Shown here piece after piece: positions 1 through 9,981 of a stretch of DNA of 64,000 nt; the stretch's first letter is position 1; every line of letters starts with the position of its first letter. This DNA is from Marinospirillum minutulum DSM 6287. GTDB taxonomy: Bacteria; Pseudomonadota; Gammaproteobacteria; Pseudomonadales; Halomonadaceae. Below the pieces are notes generated by a model. It did not search any database. It worked only from the letters and a program-made list of their open reading frames with translations, and had not been told where the DNA came from. The stretch lies in the NCBI RefSeq assembly GCF_000422325.1, contig NZ_AULO01000009.1, positions 1 through 64,000 of the forward strand. Reading direction: 5' to 3'. A program made the position numbers and the translations under genes.

Positions 1-2315
1 GTTGCACCGGTATAGGTTTGGGTACCTGTGGTAGTGACATCACCAGCTAAGTTGGTAGTGCCTGTAATTACTAGAGAACTAGCTTTTAGCTCCTTGTTAT
101 TTGCTAAATCAAAATTACCAGTAACTTTAAGAGAATGTACATCCATGTTACTTTTTATTTCTAGTTTAGATGCTAAACCTATTAACTCTATATCTACATC
201 TTCGCCTTGGTAACCAGTTACATCACCTATTTTATCAATAGTTAGGTTTTTGCTATTTTTTAACTTTAATTTTGCAGAATTTCTTCCGCCTCCACTAGTT
301 CCACTACTGTTTCCAGCTAATCGTGTAATGCTGTTGCTGCTTGAGCCAAGATTTATATTTCGTGCTGTACCTGTGCCAGAGATTATAAGTAATAAGTTAT
401 TTGCAATTATCCCACCCTGGCCAGAATCTTGATTAATAATTGTTGCAGCGTTGGCAGTGCTAGTAGCTTCCATTTTTAAGCCACCAGTACCAGAGTTTAT
501 TTCACCTAGGTTTAATTCAAAGGTGCTAGCTTTTAAGTTTATTTCATTGTTACTACTTTTAATACTTGCCTTGGTTGTAATAGTACCTGTTGCTTCAATG
601 CTAATAGTGCCAGTGGTATTGATTGCTTCATTTAGTGTTAAGCCTGCAGATAGGCCCATGAGAACTTTTTCAGCAGTAATCCCTTTTTTTTCAGTACCTG
701 ATGAGTTTTTTATTTTATCTATTGTTATATTGTGTCCAGTATTGATAAAATTAAAAGAACCAGTTGTATTTGCTACTAGGGTTGTTTCATCTGTACTCGT
801 ATTGCTAATCCAAGCTACATCATCACTGAACACACCTAGATTGTTTGTTTTTGTTTTTATTCTTAGTGTATCACTCGTACCAAGACTACCTTTTGCTTCA
901 AGTAAAACCTTGCTGCCAGCAATTTCTCCTTCTACAGCAATTTCTCCTGCAGAATTAAGGGTAACTTCATTACCACTTAGATCACCTTTACCCAAAATAC
1001 TGCTTGTGGCAGCTGTTGTTTCTATTTTAATGTTGCCATTATTGGTTGTTATACCACCATCTAAAGTTATTTTATTTACAGCCTCTAGAATGATGCCAGA
1101 CTGGTTAGTAATTATATTTATTTTTGCGTTAGTATCTTGGCTTATGCTGTCAGTAGCTTTTATAATAAGGTTGTCTGATTTTGAATCAATAGCTCCGCCA
1201 GTAGTAAATATCTGGTTTCCACTTAAATTTATCTTGTTGCCTAAAAGGTTAATGGTTCCACTTTTTGCATCAGTTGAATTAACTATAATTTTACTTTGAT
1301 CATCTAAATTTAATAAGGAGTTAATTGCATTAAGTGTGACTGTTCCTGCGTTATTTCCAGCACTTGTTGCGCTGGCATCTAATTCACCTGTATTAGCAAC
1401 AGAACTTAAAGATCCCCCACTACCAATAAGCTTTATTGTACCACCAGACGAGCTAATACCTTTTGCCCTAATTAATCCTTGATTATTTACCACATTATCA
1501 AAAACGCTGGAGGCAACCTTGCCTTCAATAATTATACTGCCACTCTCAGAATTAATTTCACCTGTATTACTATTTAAAATAGCAGAGCTTTTTGTTTCTA
1601 GGTTTTCTGCTAGAGCTTCAGTAATAGTAAATTTTAAAAGGTTGTCACCAGCAAAGTCTAAAGTTATGGTTTTACCAACAGCTAAGTTTACTTGTCCTGC
1701 ATTAGCAAAAATTTTACCCGTATTTTCAATACGCTTACCCAGTAGAGTAACAGTACCTCCAGTTGCTGCTTTTATCGTTCCGGCATTTACTACATCTCCG
1801 TTCCCAGTAGTTTGATTAGCAGTTAGCTGGCTGTTCTTAGCCATAAAGTCAGTAGTGTTTAACTGATGTCCTGAAGCAATTAATGAAGCTACATTTACCT
1901 GAGCAGTGCTGGTGAAATGTAACCCATTGGAATTGACAAGGATAACCCGTCCATTGGCATTAATGTTTCCTTCAATAAGACTTGGGTTAGTATCATTAAT
2001 CTGATTTAGCACCCAAGCATTAGAGTTTGGCTGTGCAAATTGTACAGTATGGTCTTTGCTAACATTAAAACTAGCCCACTCAATCGCTAGGCGGTCACTG
2101 GTTTGCTCAATTTTAGTATTGTTGGCGTCAGGGTTAGTAATTGTTCCTGTACCACCAACCACAGCGCCTCCAGTTGGCCCTGCCGCATAGAGTTGGCTGC
2201 TGCCCATTGCAAGCATAGCTAGCGCAACAGCTAGTGCTGTGGGTTTAAGCCTAGGCTGTTCAGAAATGCCAGGCAAAGTCGAACCACGCTTGTGGTTTCG
2301 CTTCTGTTTTGTCAT
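1..2315 (-). CDS. TpsA-type filamentous haemagglutinin exoprotein, N-terminal part (runs off the window)
   Basis: The minus-strand frame from ATG 2315 stays open to base 1, about 771 codons, with the C-terminus outside the window. The start sits inside the tpsB 3' end (56-bp overlap) and gives a basic N-region, a hydrophobic stretch (ALAVALAMLAMGSS) and a cleavage region near QLYAAG, so it is a Sec-secreted protein. Residues about 60-150 read like the TPS/haemagglutination activity domain: W-A-S-F-N-V, Q-F-A-Q-P-N-S-N-A, LNQI, then NANGRVILVNSNG. The rest is Ser/Thr/Asn/Gly-rich with alternating short hydrophobic strands, typical of a right-handed beta-helix. In this family the protein is exported by the adjacent TpsB pore and works at the cell surface (adhesion, or contact-dependent inhibition if it carries a C-terminal toxin). 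Which role applies cannot be read here because the C-terminus is missing. Confidence 0.85.
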   Translation of the reverse strand, partial: MTKQKRNHKRGSTLPGISEQPRLKPTALAVALAMLAMGSSQLYAAGPTGGAVVGGTGTITNPDANNTKIEQTSDRLAIEWASFNVSKDHTVQFAQPNSNAWVLNQINDTNPSLIEGNINANGRVILVNSNGLHFTSTAQVNVASLIASGHQLNTTDFMAKNSQLTANQTTGNGDVVNAGTIKAATGGTVTLLGKRIENTGKIFANAGQVNLAVGKTITLDFAGDNLLKFTITEALAENLETKSSAILNSNTGEINSESGSIIIEGKVASSVFDNVVNNQGLIRAKGISSSGGTIKLIGSGGSLSSVANTGELDASATSAGNNAGTVTLNAINSLLNLDDQSKIIVNSTDAKSGTINLLGNKINLSGNQIFTTGGAIDSKSDNLIIKATDSISQDTNAKINIITNQSGIILEAVNKITLDGGITTNNGNIKIETTAATSSILGKGDLSGNEVTLNSAGEIAVEGEIAGSKVLLEAKGSLGTSDTLRIKTKTNNLGVFSDDVAWISNTSTDETTLVANTTGSFNFINTGHNITIDKIKNSSGTEKKGITAEKVLMGLSAGLTLNEAINTTGTISIEATGTITTKASIKSSNNEINLKASTFELNLGEINSGTGGLKMEATSTANAATIINQDSGQGGIIANNLLLIISGTGTARNINLGSSSNSITRLAGNSSGTSGGGRNSAKLKLKNSKNLTIDKIGDVTGYQGEDVDIELIGLASKLEIKSNMDVHSLKVTGNFDLANNKELKASSLVITGTTNLAGDVTTTGTQTYTGA

Positions 2316-4092
2316 TTCCAGTCTCGTCAAGTAAAGGTTTGGCTAGTTGTAATCTTAAGCTTAGTTCATTAGGTACAGAAAAGCGTAACCCCGCACCTAG
2401 GCTGGATAATTGAAAATTACCTTCAATTTCTCTAGGTAAAGGGTCGTTCTTATTACCAATGGCATGATCATAAAAAATTGAAAACTGGAGTAGATCTCGC
2501 CACTTCCAGCCAGAAAAAGCTTGGCTATCACCCAAGAAAGGTGCCTGAATAATGTATTCAAGTGCAATAAAAGCTGCTGAATCATAAAGGGTATAAGAAG
2601 CTAAATAACCCCTTAAATGGTCAGGTCCACCTGCAGCATATTGCTCAATAGGAACCAGTAGGCTTGGTGAGTATTGCAGCTCGCTTCTTAGTAACAGAGA
2701 GGAGTTATTTGTTAAGTTTTGGAGGCGAGAATAAAAGAAAAACAACTTAGTAAACTCACCTTCTGCATAGGGTGCTCTTTTGTCTGAATCTAGCGTAGCG
2801 CCTTGTCGGCTAGGTACAGCATCTCTCGCACTTCTTTTTTCATACGCGCTGGCAGAATCACCCATAGAACCTAGAAAGTCATTAAAGCCTTTACTTACTT
2901 CTACACCTAAGTAATTTAAACCATTAAAACGAGTATCAACGGAATCATAGTTAACACCAAGAGTAAGTACGGTAAGCTGGTCACTATTTTGTTTTTTACC
3001 CATGCGGTTAGTTATTGCTTGTTTTGAAGCCAAATCTAATCGGGTTGAAAGGTTCTTTTCTCGGCTACGAATCCAAATATAACGTCCGCTTAAACCATAT
3101 TGGCTAGAAGAGCCGCTTATCTCCAAACCTTCAAACTCTTTACCCAAGTCAACATCAAAAGTGTTGTGACGTAAAAAAGCATTGGCTTGCCAATTTTTAC
3201 TAAGAATTAGGTGGTATTCACCTGCTAAATAAAGACTATTAGCTGGTTGGGCACTTTGTTGAAGGACAAGGCTTAACCTATCTGCATTTCCTGTTAAATT
3301 ATTCCAATGAACTTGTGCACGGCCACGGTATTGTCCGGTAGTTTCTGATCCATGATTGTCAGCACGGAGGGTGAGATTGAAGCGTTCTTCATTAGGTACC
3401 TTGATGAGCAGGTCAGCTTCACCAATTTTTTTACCAGGCTGGAACATACCAAAAGCTGCTAAGCCGGGGAAATCAGTTAAAATAAGCAGGGAGGATTCAA
3501 TGTCATCCTGAGCCACTGGTTCATTTAGCAGGCTTCTGAAAGGTCGCTCAAGTGTTGATCTACTATAAATCTTGTTGCCATCAGCTAATACTTGCCCAAG
3601 CTTTCCCTCGATAACTTGTATTTTTACCTGACCATCTTCAACTGTTTGTACAGGTAAAACAGCTTTAGATAAAATGAGGCCTCGTGACCTATAGTAGTTA
3701 GTAATCTGGTTGGCAACCTGCTCTAGTTGACCAATTGTAAACTCTGATGTGCTAGCTCTAGCATCTTCTAATATGGCTTCTAAATCAGCAACAAGAATAG
3801 AGTGGTGAGGCAAGTCTCTTGCATCAATAAGAAGAAACTTATTAACTGTAATTCTATCGCCTTCATCCGTAGCTAAAGGGCGTTCAACTAAAGGTGGGAT
3901 AGCTAGCAGATTTTCAGGCAAAGATGGCAACTTGGTTTCTAAATCTTGCCTAGAGCTGCCAGGTTTTGCACTGTCAGGCAGGACAACGTCTGCCCAAGCT
4001 GGAATATGATAAACAAATAACATTAATATCAATACAACGATAGGATGCTGCTTGATTTCTAGTTTAATGAATAGCATAAACAACAAACTCAA
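2260..4092 (-). CDS. TpsB outer-membrane transporter (ShlB/FhaC/HecB family)
   Basis: This protein of about 610 aa is the usual size for two-partner secretion pores. A signal peptide covers roughly residues 1-35 and ends near AWA. POTRA-like domains follow at about 75-230, then a 16-strand beta-barrel region to the C-terminus. The conserved family motif GGPDHLRGY (the LRGY/VRGY barrel-lumen motif) is visible at about residue 487, and the protein ends in an aromatic residue (AWHF), as outer-membrane barrels do. It would recognise the TPS domain of the downstream tpsA product and export it. tpsA starts inside this gene, so the two are translationally coupled. The first possible start is TTG 4092; ATG 4077 is an in-frame alternative five codons later, and neither has a strong ribosome-binding site. 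Confidence 0.9.
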   Translation of the reverse strand: MSLLFMLFIKLEIKQHPIVVLILMLFVYHIPAWADVVLPDSAKPGSSRQDLETKLPSLPENLLAIPPLVERPLATDEGDRITVNKFLLIDARDLPHHSILVADLEAILEDARASTSEFTIGQLEQVANQITNYYRSRGLILSKAVLPVQTVEDGQVKIQVIEGKLGQVLADGNKIYSRSTLERPFRSLLNEPVAQDDIESSLLILTDFPGLAAFGMFQPGKKIGEADLLIKVPNEERFNLTLRADNHGSETTGQYRGRAQVHWNNLTGNADRLSLVLQQSAQPANSLYLAGEYHLILSKNWQANAFLRHNTFDVDLGKEFEGLEISGSSSQYGLSGRYIWIRSREKNLSTRLDLASKQAITNRMGKKQNSDQLTVLTLGVNYDSVDTRFNGLNYLGVEVSKGFNDFLGSMGDSASAYEKRSARDAVPSRQGATLDSDKRAPYAEGEFTKLFFFYSRLQNLTNNSSLLLRSELQYSPSLLVPIEQYAAGGPDHLRGYLASYTLYDSAAFIALEYIIQAPFLGDSQAFSGWKWRDLLQFSIFYDHAIGNKNDPLPREIEGNFQLSSLGAGLRFSVPNELSLRLQLAKPLLDETGNDKTEAKPQAWFDFAWHF

Positions 4093-4320
4093 CCTGGGTG
4101 TTTTGCTTGATTTGATTTAGTTACATAAAGGTTTTAGCGTAAAGAAAGGCTGCAGTATTACTAAGCAGATGCTAGCACTATAGACTTGAGGTAAGAAGGG
4201 TTATTTAGTATTATTTTTAATATATAGCATTGATATATCACCAATTGTTTTTCTATATAAGTTTTTGCTGTTTTAAGTTTTCTCTAATCTTGTTATTGAA
4301 AGCCGTCCCTGGCTAAAGAT

Positions 4321-5805
4321 TTATTTAGATGCTTCTTCAACTACCGCATCAAACTCTTGTTGAACTTCTTCACTAGGCTCAGGGCTTATTAAACTCATTA
4401 CAATCATAGCGATACCCGCCAAGATAAAGCCGGGGACTATTTCGTAAAGCTCAAAAATACCACCACTCATATTCGCCCAGCTAACAACAGTAACACCACC
4501 AACAACAATACCCGCCATTGCGCCGAGTGCTGTCGAACGCTTCCAGAAAAGTGAAAGCAGTAGCACAGGACCAAAGGTGCCACCAAAGCCAGCCCAAGCA
4601 TAGGAAACTAAATCCAATACAGTGCTGTTTTCGTTAAGCGCTAACAACATGGCAGCAAAAGCGATGAAGACAACGGTTAAGCGACCAACCTTTACAAGTT
4701 CTTTTTCACTGGCATCTTTGCGGAACAGTGATTTATAAAAGTCTTCTGTTAAGGCTGAAGAAGAAACCAATAGCTGAGAATCGGCTGTTGACATAATCGC
4801 TGCAAGAATAGCGGAGAGCAGAATACCAGCAATCAGTGGGTGGAAAAGGGCATTCACCATAAACATAAATATGGTTTCGCCATCACCTAAGTCGCCTTTA
4901 ATAAATACCGTACCAATTAAACCGATTAGCATGGCACAAACGAGGGTTAAACCACTCCAAATTACAGCGATACGGCGAGCTGTTGGAATTTGTTTGTGTG
5001 ATTTGATCGCCGCAAAACGTGCCAAAATGTGGGGTTGGCCAAAATAACCCAGCCCCCAAGCAACGGCACTAATAATACCTAGGGCACTTAGGGCCTTGCC
5101 TTCGGCATCACTAAACCAAGTGAGCAGGTTAGGGTTTAGGTCATTGATGCTACTGAAGGTTGCATTAACCCCACCCAGTTCACCCATAGCCCAAAGCGGC
5201 ACAATAGCAAGCGTGACTGCCATCATTAAACCTTGCAGTAAGTCTGTCCAAGAAACAGCTAAAAAGCCACCAAACATGGTGTAAGACATAACCGCCAAGG
5301 TACCTAAGATAACGGCCATTTTGTAATCTAGGTTGAAAACGGTTTCAAAAAGCTTGCCTGCTGCAACCAAACCTGACGAAGTGTAGAAGAGAAAAAACAG
5401 CAGAATAAATAAAGCCGAAACCACCCTTAACATATTGGTTTTGTCACGGAAACGCTGTTCCAAAAATTCTGGCAAGGTCAAAGAATTGTTCGCTTTGAAG
5501 CTATAAAGACGTAATCTAGGTGCCATAAATAGCCAGTTCAACCAAGTACCTGCTAATAAGCCAATCGCTATCCAACTAGCACTTAAACCTGAGGCGTAGG
5601 CTGCACCCGGCAGACCTAAAAGCAACCAGCCAGACATATCCGATGCGCTAGCTGAAAGGGCAGAACTCCAAGGGCCAAGGCTTCGGCCACCTAGAATATA
5701 ATCTGCAAGGTTTTGTGTGCGCTGATAGGCCACCCAGCCTATTGCCAGCATCACGCCTATGTAGGCAATAAACGTCCAGCCTACGACAGTGTTATTTACA
5801 ATCAT
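4321..5805 (-). CDS. putP: Sodium/proline symporter PutP
   Basis: This 494-aa protein has the 12-13 transmembrane segments of the solute:sodium symporter family, close to the 502 aa of the E. coli protein. The segment SASASDMSGWLLLG near residue 55 carries the conserved Asp of the Na+ site. IMSTADSQLLVSSS near residue 330 carries the Ser/Thr pair that completes Na+ coordination in PutP. It imports proline with Na+ across the inner membrane. It starts 18 bp after the putA stop, so putA-putP is one operon that supplies PutA with substrate. A conserved Asp/Glu-rich cytoplasmic tail ends the protein. Confidence 0.93.
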   Translation of the reverse strand: MIVNNTVVGWTFIAYIGVMLAIGWVAYQRTQNLADYILGGRSLGPWSSALSASASDMSGWLLLGLPGAAYASGLSASWIAIGLLAGTWLNWLFMAPRLRLYSFKANNSLTLPEFLEQRFRDKTNMLRVVSALFILLFFLFYTSSGLVAAGKLFETVFNLDYKMAVILGTLAVMSYTMFGGFLAVSWTDLLQGLMMAVTLAIVPLWAMGELGGVNATFSSINDLNPNLLTWFSDAEGKALSALGIISAVAWGLGYFGQPHILARFAAIKSHKQIPTARRIAVIWSGLTLVCAMLIGLIGTVFIKGDLGDGETIFMFMVNALFHPLIAGILLSAILAAIMSTADSQLLVSSSALTEDFYKSLFRKDASEKELVKVGRLTVVFIAFAAMLLALNENSTVLDLVSYAWAGFGGTFGPVLLLSLFWKRSTALGAMAGIVVGGVTVVSWANMSGGIFELYEIVPGFILAGIAMIVMSLISPEPSEEVQQEFDAVVEEASK

Positions 5806-5823
5806 AATTGAATACCTTTGTTT

Positions 5824-8800
5824 TTATAGTTGAGTCGTATCTTCATCTGACTGGGCAAGTAAACTGGCATTACCCCCGATGGCAGCGGTATTAATTGTAC
5901 GAGTGCGCTCTGTAGCAAAGCGCAACAAGTAATGAGGACCGCCCGCTTTTGGACCGGTCCCAGACAGCCCCATACCACCAAAGGGCTGAACGCCAACAAC
6001 CGCACCAATTAAGTTGCGGTTGATGTAAAGGTTGCCAACCCTTAACTGACTATCTAAGTAGGCGGCAAACTGTTCATTACGACTCTGAATACCACAAGTT
6101 AGGCCGTAGCCTGTGCGGTTAATACTAGCAATAACTTGATCAATTTCAGAGGCTTTATAAGTAAGCAGATGTAAGATAGGGCCAAATTGTTCCTTTTCTA
6201 ACTCTTCTAACTCTTCTAGCTGTTCAATCTTTATGGCTGTGGGTGCAACAAAAAAGCCTTGGTTAAGTGCTTCTGGCAGTTGAGTTTCACCAATAATACG
6301 GCCTTGTGCGCGAAATTTATCTAGGTGGGCTGTTAGGCCTTTTCTAGCCTGTTCATCAATCACCGGCCCTACATCGGTTGCCGGGTCGCGTGGATCACCT
6401 AGTTGCAACTCGGCCATAGCGCCAATTAATACTTCTGTTAGCCGCTCGGCAATTTCTTCTTGCACAAAAAGAATACGCAGTGCAGAACAGCGCTGCCCTG
6501 CACTGGTAAAAGAGGATTCAACTATGTCGGCAACTACCTGTTCAGGCAGTGCGGTTGAATCAACAATCATGGCATTTTGACCGCCTGTTTCAGCAATTAA
6601 AGTGGCCAGCGGTGCATTTTCACGAGCAGCAAGTGCACGATTAATAACCTGAGCTGTGGCAGTAGAACCAGTAAAAGCAACACCCGTTACTCGAGGGTCG
6701 CTGGTTAATAAAGGCCCAATTTCAGAACCCTTGCCCGGTAGCAACTGCAATACATTGCGTGGAATACCGGCTTCATAAACCAGCTCCATACAACGACTAG
6801 CCACCAGAGATGTTTGTTCGGCCGGTTTAGCTAAAACGCTGTTGCCAGCCACCACCGCAGCTAGGGTTTGACCAAGAAAAATAGCCACGGGGAAGTTCCA
6901 AGGGCTAATGGTTACAAAAATGCCACGACCGGTTAAATACAGCTCGTTAGATTCACCTGTAGGACCAGGCATAACCTGTGCTTCACTAAACTTTTCTTCT
7001 GCTTGTTGGGCGTAGTAGCGACAAAAATCAACTGCTTCACGTACTTCAGCAATGCCATCAGCCAGTTGTTTACCGGCTTCTCTGGCACATAAAGCCATTA
7101 GCTCGGGCATATTTTCTTCTAATAAATCAGCTAACTTATAAAGGCAGGCTGCTCGCTCGCTTACAGGGGTAGCATTCCAGCTTGGAAAAGCTAGTTCAGC
7201 GGCATCCAGTGCTGCACTTACTTGCTCTGGTGAAGTCCACTGCATTTCCCCAACCAACTGTTCTTGATCAAAAGGACTGAAAACCTTGCTAGTAGCACCA
7301 GCAGGTAGATTAATTGATTCAGCTAGCCAAGGTTTGCCTGACCATTGGTGAGCAGCGTAGCTGTGAATTTTTTCTAAGAGCGGTTTAAGTTGTGCGTTAA
7401 TATTCAAGCTAAGCCCCCGAGCATTAATACGGTTTTTGCCATAGAGATTTAAAGGAAGAGGAATGTTTGGGTTAGACCAAGATTTTTTATTGGCCAGCTG
7501 TTCTAGTGGGTGAACGGATAAATGCTCAACAGGTACTTTCTCATCGACTAGCTGGTGAACAAAAGAAGAGTTGGCACCATTTTCTAATAAGCGTCTAACT
7601 AAATAGGGGAGTAAATCTTTATGAGCGCCTACAGGAGCATAAATACGGCAATAACTGCCTTTAGGTGCAAGCTTAAGGGCTTGGTTGTAAAGTGCTTCAC
7701 CCATACCATGCAAGCGTTGAAACTCTAGAGGTCTATCGCCTGCCATCTCTAATAAACAGCTTAATGTATGCGCATTATGGGTAGCAAACTGCGGAAAAAT
7801 ATGCCCTTTAGCTAAATCAGAAAGGGCTAAACGGGAACAGGCTAGGTAGGCTAAATCAGTATTGGCTTTGCGGGTATAAACAGGGTAGCCAGCTAAGCCT
7901 AATTCTTGAGCATGTTTAATCTCGGTATCCCAATAAGCACCTTTCACTAGGCGAACAGGAATTTCATCACCTTGCTCTTGTGCCAGTTTTATTAACCAAT
8001 GCATCACCGGTAAAGCACGTTTGGAGTAGGTTTGTAATACTAAGCCAAAACTTCCCCAACCCTTGGCGGCTGGGCTGGCATAAACAGCGGCAAACACTGC
8101 TAGCGATAACTCTAAGCGGTCGGCTTCTTCAGCATCAATAGTAACGGCGACATCTAGCTCACGCGCTCTTAGTGTGAGTTGCGTTAAGCTGGCAGTCAGC
8201 TCTTTTAAAATACGCTCACGTTTACCCGCTTCATAGCGAGGGTGTAAGGCAGATAGCTTAATAGAAATGGAGGGGGCGGGCGCATCACCGGCTAGCTTGG
8301 CACCTTTTTTACCTAGTAACTCGATGGCTTCTAGGTAGGCATCAAAATAAACTTGAGCGTCTTTGGCTGTTCGTGCAGCTTCACCGAGCATATCAAAGGA
8401 GTAGGTGTAACCTTGATTGAATAAGGGCTGACCATTTTTTAAGGCTTCATTCAGTGTGCGGCCTAATACAAACTGGTGTCCCATAATTTTCATTGCCTGT
8501 GCCATAGCAGCACGAATCATGGGTTCGCCAAGGCGGTTCACTAACTTATTTAAAACGGGTACAGGTTTTTGATTGCGCTGATCTAAATTAACTAGCTTGC
8601 CAGTCATTAATAAGCCCCAAGTTGAGGCATTAACCAGCAGGGAATCACTTTTACCTAGGTGTTGTTTCCAGTCTGCCACAGAAAGCTTGTCACGAATTAA
8701 CGCATCGGCAGTAGCGCTATCAGGTACACGCAGCAAGGCTTCAGCAAGGCACATTAACAACACGCCTTCATGAGTATCTAAGCTATATTGCTGTAGAAGC

Positions 8801-9066
8801 AGATCAATACTGTCAACGGCATCATCTTGCTGACGTACGGCTTTTACCAGTTCAATGGTTTGTTGCTTTAACTTTTCTATAGTTGAGGGCGAGTGGTTAA
8901 CTATTTTTACCAACTCATCCATAAAAGTGTTTTCATCAACTAAAGCATGTTGAGTAATCGACTCTTCTAGTTCAGCTAAGTTAGCTTTTTCTAGCTCTGG
9001 GTAGAGTAAGCCTTGGGCATCTAAATGGTGGGTAGTTTTATCCCAGTGGGTCATAGCAAACTCCAA
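5824..9066 (-). CDS. putA: Bifunctional proline dehydrogenase / L-glutamate gamma-semialdehyde dehydrogenase PutA
   Basis: This 1080-aa enzyme oxidises proline to glutamate in two FAD- and NAD+-dependent steps at the inner membrane face. The proline dehydrogenase barrel covers about residues 190-480, with the substrate-binding motif RLVKGAYWD near 370. The aldehyde dehydrogenase domain follows, with the general-base Glu in AETGGQNAM near 826 and the catalytic Cys in SAGQRCSALR near 858. The N-terminal ribbon-helix-helix domain of the trifunctional E. coli protein is absent, so PutA cannot repress its own operon. The divergent AraC-type gene at 9200 is the obvious substitute. An alternative start four codons in (MTHWDK) is possible. 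putP follows in the same operon. Confidence 0.95.
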   Translation of the reverse strand: MEFAMTHWDKTTHHLDAQGLLYPELEKANLAELEESITQHALVDENTFMDELVKIVNHSPSTIEKLKQQTIELVKAVRQQDDAVDSIDLLLQQYSLDTHEGVLLMCLAEALLRVPDSATADALIRDKLSVADWKQHLGKSDSLLVNASTWGLLMTGKLVNLDQRNQKPVPVLNKLVNRLGEPMIRAAMAQAMKIMGHQFVLGRTLNEALKNGQPLFNQGYTYSFDMLGEAARTAKDAQVYFDAYLEAIELLGKKGAKLAGDAPAPSISIKLSALHPRYEAGKRERILKELTASLTQLTLRARELDVAVTIDAEEADRLELSLAVFAAVYASPAAKGWGSFGLVLQTYSKRALPVMHWLIKLAQEQGDEIPVRLVKGAYWDTEIKHAQELGLAGYPVYTRKANTDLAYLACSRLALSDLAKGHIFPQFATHNAHTLSCLLEMAGDRPLEFQRLHGMGEALYNQALKLAPKGSYCRIYAPVGAHKDLLPYLVRRLLENGANSSFVHQLVDEKVPVEHLSVHPLEQLANKKSWSNPNIPLPLNLYGKNRINARGLSLNINAQLKPLLEKIHSYAAHQWSGKPWLAESINLPAGATSKVFSPFDQEQLVGEMQWTSPEQVSAALDAAELAFPSWNATPVSERAACLYKLADLLEENMPELMALCAREAGKQLADGIAEVREAVDFCRYYAQQAEEKFSEAQVMPGPTGESNELYLTGRGIFVTISPWNFPVAIFLGQTLAAVVAGNSVLAKPAEQTSLVASRCMELVYEAGIPRNVLQLLPGKGSEIGPLLTSDPRVTGVAFTGSTATAQVINRALAARENAPLATLIAETGGQNAMIVDSTALPEQVVADIVESSFTSAGQRCSALRILFVQEEIAERLTEVLIGAMAELQLGDPRDPATDVGPVIDEQARKGLTAHLDKFRAQGRIIGETQLPEALNQGFFVAPTAIKIEQLEELEELEKEQFGPILHLLTYKASEIDQVIASINRTGYGLTCGIQSRNEQFAAYLDSQLRVGNLYINRNLIGAVVGVQPFGGMGLSGTGPKAGGPHYLLRFATERTRTINTAAIGGNASLLAQSDEDTTQL

Positions 9067-9120
9067 ATAAGAATTATTGTTCTTCTCTAATTGAATTCTG
9101 GCGGGTATTAAGAAGGTTTA

Positions 9121-9157
9121 TTTGTTTGAAACTCTGAACCTTTTGTTCCAAACTCAG
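9121..9157. promoter_or_regulatory. Tandem AraC-type half-sites between putA and its regulator
   Basis: Two direct repeats, TTTGTTnnAAACTCnG, lie at 9121-9136 and 9142-9157, exactly 21 bp apart, which puts them on the same face of the helix. AraC/XylS activators typically bind such 21-bp-phased direct repeats. They sit 55-91 bp upstream of putA (minus strand) and 43-79 bp upstream of the AraC-type gene (plus strand). The assignment to that regulator is inference from position. Confidence 0.55.
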
Positions 9158-9199
9158 TAGTAGAGTTATTTAGTAGGGATTTATTAAAAGGTAAGCGTT

Positions 9200-9955
9200 A
9201 TGCAGCCAAGAACAAGAATAAGGTGTTTTCCTTTACCTGAGCGTTGTTTGCACCATGATCATAATTACCATCAGCTAGTGATTGCCTTGTCGGGCAGTGC
9301 CGAGTTTGAAATAGCCGGTTATGGTGGGCGAGTAGATGCTTTGCATGGTTGTTTAGTGCCTTCGGGCGAAGTGCATTTTTATGAGGGCTTGGGCGAAAAC
9401 CAGCATATAGTCATGGACTTGCCGCAGTTGGCAGCAGGCCATAGCTTTCAGCGCCTGTTTGATAAACCCCGCTACTTTAATGCTGATACCAGTTTGCGCT
9501 TACTGCTTAGTTTTATGGCAAGAGAAGCAAGTCTGTGGCAGGTTTCAGATGCTGCGGCAGAAGGCATGAGTCAGGTGTTTTTAGGCTCACTTTACCAACG
9601 CTTGTTTACTGCTAACCCTCAGTTAGCTGGCTCTCGCAAACGCTTAGATTTAGTCAAGCTAGAAGTTTATATTCAACAGCATTTAAGTGAAAAGTTGCCA
9701 GTGGTGCGTTTAGCCCAAGTTGCCTGCGTAAGCCCGGGGCACTTTCATCAGCTTTTTAAAGAGGCCACGGGAAAAACGCCAGGGCAATACCTATTGCAAG
9801 CACGTTTAGAAAGAGCCAGAGAGCTGTTAATACAAACCCACCTACCTTTAGACTTAGTGGCCCATCAGGTTGGTTTTTCTAGCCAAAGCGCACTAACCCA
9901 TGCTTTTAAACGAACCTACCAACAAACACCGGGGCAAGTAAGGCGTTTGCACTGA
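9200..9955 (+). CDS. AraC/XylS-family regulator, likely activator of putA-putP (PruR-like)
   Basis: This 251-aa protein has an N-terminal cupin-like sensing domain (about residues 10-100, with HHDHNYHQLVIALSG and PSGEVHFYEG) and a C-terminal AraC double helix-turn-helix (about 150-250, with VSPGHFHQLFKEATGKTP and VGFSSQSALTHAFKRTY). It is divergent from putA, which lacks its own DNA-binding domain. Pseudomonas uses an AraC-type activator (PruR) for proline catabolism, so the same role is inferred here, with proline as the likely ligand. The start ATG has an AAGGTAAG ribosome-binding site. Confidence 0.85.
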   Translation: MQPRTRIRCFPLPERCLHHDHNYHQLVIALSGSAEFEIAGYGGRVDALHGCLVPSGEVHFYEGLGENQHIVMDLPQLAAGHSFQRLFDKPRYFNADTSLRLLLSFMAREASLWQVSDAAAEGMSQVFLGSLYQRLFTANPQLAGSRKRLDLVKLEVYIQQHLSEKLPVVRLAQVACVSPGHFHQLFKEATGKTPGQYLLQARLERARELLIQTHLPLDLVAHQVGFSSQSALTHAFKRTYQQTPGQVRRLH

Positions 9956-9981
9956 CTTTTAAGTCAATGTTTTATAAATAC

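Noticed and set aside
28-1815. Plus-strand open frames in the first 1.8 kb
   Set aside because: They are antisense shadows of the long minus-strand TpsA frame, which has a signal peptide, a TPS domain and no stop to base 1.
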